A stretch of 21,524 nucleotides of DNA from Larix sibirica (Eukaryota; Streptophyta; Pinopsida; Pinales; Pinaceae), in the NCBI GenBank assembly GCA_004151065.3, contig NWUY0300028820.1, positions 22,843 through 44,366 on the forward strand. The letters run 5' to 3'. The stretch's first letter is position 1. The number at the start of each line of letters is the position of its first letter. The notes beneath the pieces are model-generated. The model searched no databases and had not been told where the DNA came from. It saw only the letters and a program-made list of their open reading frames with translations. The translations under genes and the position numbers were made by a program. This document shows, in pieces, positions 1 to 7,968 of this stretch.

Positions 1-231
1 CTCAAGAGGAGGTCTTAAACTATAAATTAGGGGGTGAGCGAAACTAGAACTAGGTGAGAAAGGCAAAGAAGAGAATTTTTTTGAGCATAAATCCAAAAAG
101 TATTGTTCAAAACATACCCTCAAAGATCAACGAAGACTAAAGTAAAGTCATATTCCAAAGGTAAGGATTGACTAGTCAGGTGGTGAGAACATGCTGATAA
201 CACACTATAAGCCTAACACTTTTTGACTTGA
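1..231. other. Left-end non-coding segment before the first N
   Basis: No open frame or recognisable protein similarity is visible on either strand. Base composition is more mixed than in the AT-rich stretch that follows. The segment ends at a single N at 232, which may be a contig join like the other two Ns, so its linkage to the rest of the window is not assured. Confidence 0.5.
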
Positions 232-232
232 N
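232..232. other. Single N, possible contig join
   Basis: A single ambiguous base. Unlike the Ns at 5456 and 9450, the sequences on either side show no obvious overlap, so this could be a gap of unknown size or merely an uncalled base. Confidence 0.5.
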
Positions 233-556
233 ATTTACAAATGCATACTAAAGAAACACACTAAATTCTTAACGGATATATTATAACAAGTTGATCTTAA
301 CTAACTCCTAAGTGTCTAAATATCCTAACATAGATTGCCCTCTATCTTTTAATTGCTTCTCTTTTAAGTATTACATATTGAAATTTTATAAAAGAGTGTA
401 TGATTAAGTTTTATTAAAACACATCATATATGTTGTAATATAATATCTATAAATATGATTGTATTGTTTTCCACATTTTCAATGTATATTCAAAGTATTA
501 GTCTATTCATCTTGATGTGTGAATAATGTTTAATTCTTCATTTTTGCAATTGTGAA

Positions 557-763
557 TTTGACTCAATCATTAAAAAATTTGCCCTTATAATTATTTTACA
601 TATTAAAATTTAAAATGGTATGTGTAAAACTTATTATTCATATATCTAACTAATTTTATTTGACTCATTTATTAAAAAAATTATCCTTCTTATAATTATT
701 TTACATGTTAAAATTTAAAAATAGTATGTGTATAGTACTCATGTATTTAACTAGTTTAACTCT
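557..763. repeat. Degenerate ~102-bp tandem duplication
   Basis: Two adjacent copies, about 557-658 and 659-763. Each starts with TTTGACTCA, then has a run of A, then TTATAATTATTTTACAT, then TTAAAATTTAAAA and GTATGTGTA. The copies differ by several substitutions and small indels, so the duplication is old. No coding potential. Confidence 0.75.
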
Positions 764-901
764 TGGTTATAATTTATAGTTATAAACTAGAATACTCCAT
801 ATCCCAAACAATATCACAAATTCTAAAGACCCATGTGTTTGGCCCACTCATGTGGGAACGCAACTTCCACACTATAAGCTACTATTTTAAAGTGAAGTAT
901 G

Positions 902-947
902 ATAGAGTGTGATGTTTTAGATTATAATAGAGTGTGATGTTTTAGAT
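902..947. repeat. 21-bp direct repeat, two copies
   Basis: The 21 bases at 902-922 recur exactly at 927-947, a 25-bp period. The core is AGAGTGTGATGTTTTAGA. A simple local duplication. Confidence 0.85.
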
Positions 948-1099
948 GATAACATTGGTTAAATGGAATGAATTTTAATAAAGATATAAAGTTTAAAAAA
1001 AAATTAAATAAATTGTGTATAGTTATCATTGTTTTATAAAGGAAATTATTCTAAATTTTGATATTTTTTGGTTTTCTATTGTATCGTAAAATATTTATA

Positions 1100-1187
1100 A
1101 AATATTTATTGAAATTGTATTTTGGATATTATTTTTATTGTAGAAATGAATTCATCCTTAAAAATATTTGTTAAAACTGTATTTTAG
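1100..1187. repeat. Degenerate direct repeat about 62 bp apart
   Basis: A stretch of the form AAATATTTRTTRAAAYTGTATTTTRG occurs near 1100-1125 and near 1162-1187, with a GAATTCATCC-like motif near 1148 and a related one near 1204. It is diverged, so low-complexity coincidence is possible. Confidence 0.4.
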
Positions 1188-1398
1188 TTTTTTTTTTTTA
1201 AGAATGGATTCATCTCCTAAATTATCCCAATTGCAAAGTAATTTTACAATGTTAACAATTAATATCTTCAATTCCATTAAATCAAAATAATTCTTGCCAC
1301 AAAAATCTTGGTTTCTCTTATTTTGAAAAGATGGAAAAAAATCAATTTCCTATAACTTTAGAATACAACTAATTTTATCCATCCATTATGATATTAAT

Positions 1399-1412
1399 AA
1401 ATGTGAGATGTA
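1399..1412. repeat. Target-site duplication of LINE-A, 3' side
   Basis: AAATGTGAGATGTA occurs here, next to the T10 run (the element's A tail on the minus strand), and again exactly at 9143-9156 beyond the 5' end. A perfect 14-bp duplication flanking a poly(A)-ended element is the signature of target-primed reverse transcription. Confidence 0.9.
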
Positions 1413-1413
1413 G

Positions 1414-1423
1414 TTTTTTTTTT
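1414..1423 (-). other. Poly(A) tail of LINE-A
   Basis: Ten T on the plus strand, read as A10 on the element strand, one base (G at 1413) from the target-site duplication. No classic AATAAA is obvious immediately upstream. A tail this short fits an old or 3'-eroded insertion. Confidence 0.85.
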
Positions 1424-1772
1424 AAGTAAAACAGGGAAACCTTCTATTATATACTGAAAAGGATTACAATTGGATTCTTTTCATCTTGTATTGCAGAGAC
1501 ATAACTGCCCCCAAGAGCAAAACAGACGCTTCTACTAGACTTATCATCTTGAATAGAGTAAATAGTATTGCTTATCCTCCAAAAAGTCACAGTAAGAACC
1601 TGGAAAAAACTTTCACAACAGTGCATCACAGTGTTCCCCTTTTTCCACAAAAAGATGCCTAATAGACTATACAGACTCGATATTAATCCTGAATAGGCTG
1701 GAAACAGACAACTTTTAAAATAACAGAGTATAACCGAAAACCCACCCAGACACATCAAAGGACCCAGAAGAC
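1424..1772 (-). other. 3' untranslated end of LINE-A
   Basis: Element sequence between the last ORF-like stretch and the A tail. An open frame of 103 codons crosses 1447-1758, but its composition (rich in C, F, S, L and Y, no motif) looks like translated T-rich UTR and not a protein, so it is not called as a gene. Confidence 0.6.
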
Positions 1773-2597
1773 TTAAACAGAAGGACCAGGACCGTCATCC
1801 TTGGTAGAAACCTGAGGAGTCGCGGTCGTCATTGGCTGGTTGCTTAGAATGATAACTTTGGGCGGAGCTGACACCTTCGATTTAGTAAAAAAGTAGATGC
1901 CCAGATGTTCAGCAATGGCATCAAGCTTCATGTGCATGAAGCGAGAGTCTTCATCATGGTTTGAGAACCTCTCATCATGATCCTTGAAACTCTGCGAACA
2001 CGAGAGGACATCAACATGTGCCTCCATTGACTGAGCAATCAGAGTCTTGGTGATCCAGAAAATAACCACGACGCATTTGTAGAGGGCCATTCTACCCCAG
2101 GTGTTCCCGGGGTCCTGGATCCAATCGTCCATTGCAATAACCTCTGACGGAGGTTCCTCCTCCCCTACACGCAGCCAGATATTCTCCTCCAATTCCTCAA
2201 TATCATTCTGAATTTCCAGTGGGAACATATGTCGAAAGAAAACCACCATTGTAGTCACGTTCCATTGGTCTCGACTCAGAACACCTTGGTCCTAGAGACC
2301 TCCCCTGCACGGTCTTCCTCAATGCGTCATACTCTCTTCTTCCTTCCTCCCATTGACAGACCACATAGGATCAAAAGACAGAAGAGGGACGAAGGAAGCA
2401 ACAACAGATCGATGGAAGAGATAGCTAAACATGCACAAAAGATGGAAATTTAAAGGGATAAACGTGCTTAGAGACAAAATGTCGACCATCGTGGCCCTGG
2501 CTTGTCTGTTATCATATTCATCCTTGACAATCCTCAATAAATTAAAACCCTTAATGGTCTCACACAGCTGGATCGTGGGAGATGGAATGGACATCAT
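1773..2597 (-). pseudogene. Possible third ORF downstream of RNase H in LINE-A
   Basis: Two open stretches, 2597-2319 (92 codons) and 2258-1773 (first ATG at 2249, 158 codons), lie in the same frame. Between them are only a TGA (2319-2321) and a TAG (near 2286), each one C-to-T change from a sense codon (CGA, CAG). The downstream part has a protein-like composition: an acidic start (NDIEELEEN), a hydrophobic patch (CVVVIFWI), a heptad-like charged stretch (FKDHDERFSNHDEDSRF), then a Pro/Thr-rich tail. No domain was recognised. Plant L1 elements normally end soon after RNase H, so 1.25 kb of 3' sequence is long. Alternatives are a chance open frame, a transduced or captured host fragment, or a C-terminal extension of ORF2, since the frame is also that of ORF2's last segment. 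Confidence 0.35.
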
Positions 2598-2678
2598 CTT
2601 CGCACACCCCCAACCTCATGTAATAATGCTCATTAACTAGGCGACAGGAAGGAAATATCGTATGCAATTTAAAGAGCC

Positions 2679-3434
2679 TCACGGTTTAGGAGCCACCTGT
2701 CCAAACCGTAACGTGGAGGGATCAGGTAGAGACATCACGTCACTCAGATTTGAGAGCCCGGGGCTGGAAGAGTGATCCTTGGTTCGCATTTCGACACCTT
2801 CAATCTGCATATAGTTAGTATGGCACTGGTCATCAGGCATGTCATGCAATGATCCTTCCCAATCGTCCATATTACAAGTGATGCCTTGGTTAGCGAGACG
2901 GTCCGCCAAGGTGTTGGCATGATGTCAAACGTGGTGGAAAGTGACAGCATTTAACATGGATATGATTTCCCCAATACAGTGGATACACCAATCCAGACGC
3001 CAGGAGGGCGCCACCTTTACCGCATGGGATCCATTACACAAATTGATCGCGAGCTGGAGCACCAACTTTTAATCACCTTCCACTTGCAGTCTGTTGTAAC
3101 CACGATGACCTGCCATGCACAATACCTATAGTAGAGCTTCAATCTCAGCCACGTTATTCATCTACATCCCCAGGTAACCATAGAAAATACCAGTCACCTT
3201 ACCATGTTCGTCACGGAAGGCTCCTCCATAACCAGCTTTTCTCAGGTTTCCTTTTGATGCCCCGTCGAAATTCAGCTTGAGCCATCCTGGAGGCAATGGG
3301 GTCCATTCAATCGGACTAGCAGGAGAGCATAGATGACATTGAAAGTTGTCAATGTAGGTGGGGAGAGTCATAATTCCCAGGTACGCAAAAGAAGCCTCTC
3401 TGCGTCTGAAATAAGTAAATCTTGTTCCGTCCAT
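2679..3434 (-). other. RNase H (RVT_3 type) at the ORF2 C-terminus
   Basis: One frame from 3434 to the stop at 2679, broken by internal stops, gives the full RNase H pattern: WLKLNFDGASKGN (first Asp), AEIEALL (Glu), VEGD (second Asp), then HHV, HHAN and ADRLANQG (the last Asp region). In active relatives the HHV is followed by Arg; here that codon is TGA, one C-to-T from CGA. Some plant L1 lineages have this archaeal-like RNase H, which would degrade the RNA of the RNA/DNA hybrid during integration. It ends in an unassigned tail (NLSDVMSLPDPS) before the stop. Confidence 0.87.
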
Positions 3435-3524
3435 ATTGATAACTTAAGAGTCTCATGAATTCCTTTTTTATTTTGATTCCAAACTAACTGTCTAGTCGGA
3501 TGTTTACCTGTAAAAATATGTCGG

Positions 3525-4242
3525 TTACGTTCCTTCCAAACCTTCGAGAAGAGAGCCTGGAAATAGCTTCCAAACCTGATTAGGAATTCTTCCCTCGAAG
3601 GGTTCAGCCCTCCATTGTTTGATGGAAGCGATAGGGTCTGAGTGGACTTTGTCCGTCAGATGAAAGCTCACAGCACCTTTATCCCAAAGTTCAGAAGTAA
3701 ATTTGCACATGTCTAGGAGATGGGTGATTTTTTCAGCGTGACTTTCACCACACAAAAAACAGTATGAAGGTCCCTCAAAGCCCCTTTTTATGATGTTATC
3801 CCAGGTGAGAATTCGGCCTTTTAAGACCAACCAAAGCAACAATGTGATTTTGGGCCATAATTTGGCAGCCCGGAGTTGCTTCCATTCACGGCCCATGGGC
3901 TGTTCCTCATAATCCTTCTGCAAGGAGTAAGCTTCCTTAATACTAAACATTCCTTTATGGGAGTAGCCCCAACGGATTATATCAAGCCCCTCCTGAATTT
4001 TTATCAGCTAGCCGGTTGCTAAGATGTTCGTAAATCCGATCCCCTTCAACCATACCATAATTGTCCCGCGACCAATCTACCAGTTGCCATTTCCTGAAGC
4101 CTCTGCCCTCATGCTCCGCCTTCCAGTAGTGTTGGACAGTCCTCCAATTGTGATCCTGTAGGGGATAAGGAATAGGTGGGTTGGTCATAAGATTTCGAAG
4201 ACTTGGCTCTTGTTTCCAAGAGTCATTCCATAGGTTGGCCAA
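3525..4242 (-). other. Linker and zf-RVT region of LINE-A ORF2
   Basis: 4242-3982 (MANLWNDSWKQ, then LQDHNWRT) and 3950-3525 match the layout of plant LINE ORF2 between RT and RNase H. The second stretch is zf-RVT-like: LWPKITLLLWLVLKGRILTW, then CFLCGE and HLLDMC, the Cys/His cluster. Stops (near 3979 and 3953) separate the stretches. Confidence 0.75.
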
Positions 4243-4935
4243 TGAGCCCTCCCGAACCTACTAGAAGCTATGCTTTTGTATTAAAAAATTCCCTGCCCTT
4301 GCCAATTTCCAAATGTGTGATCCCTTCTCAGGTCCATTAACTCGGATAAGGTCTTGTTGATGAGTATTAAGTGCATACTTTTTGCACCACAAATTTTCCC
4401 ACGGTTCATTCGTATAAGTGATCCATCACCACCAAAAATTTTCCCCACACACAATGCTTAGTCTCTCAGGGTCCCTAAGTCCCATCCCACCATATGTCTT
4501 AGGTTTACACAGAGTATCCCAGTTGACTAGTGGCCATTTCTGATGATCATTTGTACCTCCCCATAGAAAGGAACATTGAATACTGCGTATTTCTTTCATC
4601 ACAGACTTTGGAGCAACCAATACTGAGAAAAGATACAACAGCATAGCCTGTAACAAAGATTTGACCAGAACCAATCTGCCAGGTAAATTTAAAGACCTCA
4701 ATGTCCAGCTTGAGTGTTTCTCCTTTATTTTATTGAGGAGATCTTCCCAGGAAATATTTTTCAAAACTGAATCAAATAAAGGTGCACCAAGGTATTTGGT
4801 AGGAAGGGAGCTCTGTTTGAAACCCAAGATCAAAAGTATGTTCCTTTGAATAATGGAAGGAGTTTTTAAAAAGAACACCAGAGATGTCCTGATTTATGGT
4901 TACTCCAAAGGCTTTGATAAAAATGTTTAAACCCT

Positions 4936-5961
4936 TCTTGAGTTGTCTCGCTTCCTGAACCGATGAATGCCCCATGAGAAGAGTGTCGTCTACAAATTAC
5001 TGATGAGTAAAAGCTTTTTCATAGGGAGGAAACCGGAGACCTTTGATCTTCCCTTGATTCAACATATGAGAGATAGGACGGCCCAGGCCTTCAGTTATTA
5101 GGACAAAAATGAAAGGGGATAGGGGATCTCTCTGCCAAATTCCCCTCGAAGGTTTGAAGATTGCGGAAGTGGTTCCATTAATAAGGATAGAGAAGAAATA
5201 CGAAGAAGTCAAATTTGCTATCCAATTAATGCAAACATCTCCAAAACCAAAGGAGCTCATAATTTGTTTCATAAATTTCTAGTTAAGCTTATCATAAGAT
5301 TTAGACAAATCCAGTTTCAGCATCATACCGTCTTTTTTCGTAACCCAGAGAGAGTGGAGAACTTCATGGGCTAAGATAATGCTATCTAAAATTTGTCTTC
5401 CCTCCACAAACCCTGATTGTTCAGGAGATATTAAGGTAGGAAGGAGAGGTTTGAGNTCTTGAGTTGTCTCGCTTCCTGAACCGATGAATGCCCCATGAGA
5501 AGAGTGTCGTCTACAAATTGTTGATGAGTCAAGGCTTTTTCATAGGGAGGAAACCAGAGACCTTTGATCTTCCCTTGATTCAACATATGAGAGATAAGAC
5601 AGCCCATGCCTTCAATCATTAGGACAAAAATAAAAGGGGATAGGGGATCTCCCTGCCGAATTCCCCTCGAAGGTTTGAAAACTGCGGAAGGGGTTCCATT
5701 AATAAGGATAGAGAAGAAATATGAAGAAGTCATATTTGCTATCCAACTTATCCAAACATCTCCAAAACCAAAGGAGCTCATAACTTCTTTCATAAATTTC
5801 CAGTTAAGCTTATCATAAGCTTTAGACAAATCCAGTTTCAGCATCATACCATCTTTTTTAGTAACCCAGAGAGAGTGGAGAACTTCATGGGATAAGATAA
5901 TGCCATCTAAAACTTGTCTTCCCTCCACAAACCCTGATTGTTCAGGAGATATTAAGGTAGG
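4936..5961 (-). repeat. Imperfect ~0.5-kb duplication across the N at 5456
   Basis: 4936-5440 and 5457-5961 align with a constant offset of 521. I counted about 30 mismatches in about 500 bases (about 94% identity) and no indel. The copies meet exactly at the N. The right copy has an intact RT reading frame; the left has extra stops. After 5440 the left copy continues as normal RT sequence (codons for LKPLLP), while the right copy is altered at 5944-5961. Read as overlapping ends of two contigs built from different LINE copies or alleles. Confidence 0.85.
5456..5456. other. Single N, contig join inside the LINE-A RT
   Basis: The N separates the two diverged copies of the RT core described for 4936-5961. 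Deleting one copy restores a normal ORF2 length. Confidence 0.8.
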
Positions 5962-6874
5962 TCAGAACATCTCAGAGCTATTTACCAGGACCTTCGTGAT
6001 GATTTTGTAAATGATGTTACATAGGGTAGTAGGTCGGAACATCTCAAGGATTTCCACCATTGGTATTTTGGGAATCATAGTTAGAAAAGTGGAATTGAGT
6101 GCTGGGAGAACTCCCCTCATTTTCCTAGACTCCTCCACAACCTCCCACACTTCAATCTTGATCAAATCCCAAAAGTGGTGGAAGAAATTTGTCGTGAAAC
6201 CATCAGGGCCAAGAGATTTACCATCCTTCATTTGGTTGATTGCTCCCTCCACTTCCTGAAGATCGATAGGTCATATGAGCATCTCATTTTGCTCTGTCGT
6301 GACCAATATAGGGATAACACTTTTGATCTCCCTGATGGCCTCAGTTCTATCAATATGAGGTTCAGTAAGGACAAACTTGAAATGGAGGATCATCTCCTTC
6401 TCGATATCTTCATGGGTATCAACAATTTAAACAACCAATGTGAGTTTTCAAATTATTGATTTGATTTTGGTGCCTGTGTTGAATAGTAGCGCGGTGAAAG
6501 AACTTTGTATTTCTATCCCCATCCTTTAACCACTGATTCCGCGACTTTTGTTTCTAGAGTATTTCTTCTTGTTTTTCTCGTTCATGGAGTTGTTCAGAGA
6601 CAACCTTTTCCTTAGAGTAAAGCTCATCAGTAAGTCCCTTCTCCATAATGGTTTCCTAGATTATTTCCATTTGGTGTTCTAACTTAATCTTTGCAAGCAT
6701 TATATTACCAAAGACCTCTTTATTCTAGATCTTCAAATTATGTTTTAACAACTTCAATTTATGTTGAAATTGGTACATCTTAGTACTTTTAGGAGGGGTA
6801 ATTGTTTGTCACCACTTATCCATTTGAGCATGGAAATCCTGATGAGTAAGCCAAAAGTGCTCAAAACGGAAAGG

Positions 6875-7606
6875 TTAGGTCATTCTGGTCCCAATGTTAC
6901 TCCATATCAGAGTAATCGGCCAGTGATCCAACCCTGCTGAGGCAAGAGGACGAGAGGTCAAAGCCCCGCCAAAAAGCATAATACTTTCCAAGATTAGGAA
7001 CTTGTCAAGATGCACTGCTACATTATGATCCCCTCCTCTTCTCTTATTCCAAGTAAAGTCCCTGCTACCCAAACCAATGTCTACCATGTTCTTCGATTCA
7101 ATGAAATCATTAAAAAGGGTACTTTCTTGAGTAAGAACTCTTCTACCTCCCTTTTTTCCGAAAGGGATCGGATCAGACTAAAATATACTCCTATGATCCA
7201 ATGTAGACCTTCAAAATCCCTTCTCAAACTGATAAGACTTGTAATGAAGTTACATTTTTCTAGATAACTGCTAGGGCCATACACATTTGTAACAATGCCA
7301 CGAGCATTTGTGCCAAGGATGTGAAATTGTGTTGAGAGACTGAAGGTCATCGATATAAAGTTGTTCAAAGACACCTGGTTGGGATCCCAAAGGATCGCCA
7401 AACCTCTAGCATGTCCAATAGCATCTATCGCCATTATTTTACATTTTTTCCATAAATTCCTTGTTTTAACTACTAGTTGATTTTCAAAGCACTTTGTTTC
7501 TTGTAAGAAGACAATAGAGGGTTTCTCCTTCATGATCTTTTTTTAAGCATTTTGTTTTTTTAGGACCATTAGTCCCTCTGATGTTCCAGGATAGAATCTT
7601 CATCAT
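6875..7606 (-). other. APE-type endonuclease domain of LINE-A, inactive
   Basis: Recognised by LSWNIRG (Asn of motif I), FLQETK (Glu near 7498-7500), GLAILWDP, VYGPSS, SRDFTWNKRR and LDHWPI. Two frameshifts in homopolymers split it into three frames: 7 T at 7538-7544, where 6 restores the frame, and 6 T at 7152-7157, where 7 restores it. The usual GGDFN signature reads GVYFS: the catalytic Asp is Tyr (7183-7185) and the Asn is Ser (7177-7179). The usual Ser-Asp-His near the end reads Leu-Asp-His. The domain is therefore dead by substitution as well as by frameshift. Confidence 0.88.
7603..7606 (-). promoter_or_regulatory. ATGA stop-start overlap of LINE-A ORF1 and ORF2
   Basis: Element-strand sequence GCATGATGAAG: TGA at 7605-7603 ends ORF1, and ATG at 7606-7604 (or the next ATG, 7603-7601) begins ORF2. 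Such overlaps permit termination-reinitiation, so that less ORF2 than ORF1 protein is made. LINE-B has the same arrangement at 18246-18249. Confidence 0.8.
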
Positions 7607-7946
7607 GCAAGATATCTGACAGAGAGTAGAGCTTCCTGAATAGTAGGATACTGTCCTAAGTCCACTAACTGATCCCCCACTTCCCCAATCCATTCTCTAT
7701 TGGTCTTCCTTCCTCTCTTCAGACCTCCTTCTTTATGTTTTCGTTTGGTCTATTTTAGTTTTAAGGGTCCTATTCCCAGGCCAGGAGTGGGTTTGACCTT
7801 TAAAATTTCCTCTGTTAAGAGTTGAAGTTGCTTGGAAGGTATAGAGTGAACCTCCTTTTTCTTACAAGCTTCTTCTATAACATCTAAATCCAAATCTCCC
7901 ATTTCCAAGTCATCCACATCCTCTTCCATTTTTTCACCTTTGGGTG

Positions 7947-7968
7947 GGTGCTTAGGAGGTGCTTAGGA
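7947..7968 (-). repeat. 11-bp tandem duplication that shifts the ORF1 frame
   Basis: GGTGCTTAGGA occurs twice, at 7947-7957 and 7958-7968. Because 11 is not a multiple of 3 it shifts the frame. Leaving out one copy lets the preceding frame (KIHSTPKH) run into the following one (EEDVDDLEMGD). The same change is in the second assembly copy at 11249-11270. Confidence 0.85.

Larger units (their letters stand above)
233..1398. other. AT-rich intergenic DNA, no gene
   Basis: Very AT-rich, with poly(A) and poly(T) runs and many stops in all frames. It contains three degenerate short direct duplications, listed separately. It forms the flank on the 3' side of LINE-A. No TIRs, tRNA or coding similarity was seen. 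Confidence 0.65.
4426..6252 (-). other. Reverse transcriptase domain of LINE-A (with duplicated core)
   Basis: The upstream segment 6252-5962 carries GPDGF and SLIPK-like motifs (MIPKIP). The core at 5928-5457 is open and has motif A LKLDLSKAYD (Asp 5830-5832), motif B SRGIRQGDPLSPF (near 5644-5670) and motif C FVDD (Asp 5509-5511). A second, about 6% different core at 5440-4936 has stops and IWQRDPL in motif B. It joins through a frameshift near 4870 to a downstream thumb-like segment, 4878-4426 (LPTKYLGAPL, SWTLRSLNLPGRLVLVKSLL, FLWGG). The double core spans an N and is more likely an assembly overlap than a real tandem RT. Confidence 0.88.
2679..7606 (-). pseudogene. LINE-A ORF2 (endonuclease-RT-zf-RVT-RNase H), broken
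   Basis: The replication polyprotein: it nicks target DNA and copies the element RNA there. It starts ATGATGAAG (7606) within the ORF1 stop, giving MKILSWNIRG, the usual start of a plant LINE endonuclease. The order is endonuclease (7606 to about 6875), linker, RT (6252 to about 4430), zf-RVT (3950-3525), RNase H (about 3434-2870) and stop at 2679. Removing the probable 521-base overlap leaves about 4.4 kb, or about 1470 codons, normal for an RNase H-bearing plant L1. Damage includes an extra A near 7538-7544, a missing A near 7152-7157, and many TGA, TAG and TAA stops, mostly one transition from CGA, CAG or TGG. It cannot encode a working protein. Confidence 0.9.

Noticed and set aside
1447-1758. 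103-codon open frame on the minus strand near the LINE-A 3' end
   Set aside because: Rich in C, F, S, L and Y without motif; it lies between the possible ORF3 and the A tail and reads as translated UTR.
2229-2640. Plus-strand open frames of 74 and 69 codons opposite the LINE-A 3' region
   Set aside because: Antisense to the element; no protein-like features.
2744-2950. 68-codon minus-strand frame overlapping the RNase H end
   Set aside because: Out-of-frame shadow of the ADRLAN segment of RNase H.
4936-5961. A true tandem RT (double palm) LINE
   Set aside because: The copies meet at an N, and ORF2 has normal length only if one is removed.
6011-6459. Plus-strand frames of 82 and 94 codons (the latter repeated at 9477-9761)
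   Set aside because: Antisense shadows of the LINE-A RT; the repeat copy is the duplicated 3.3-kb block.
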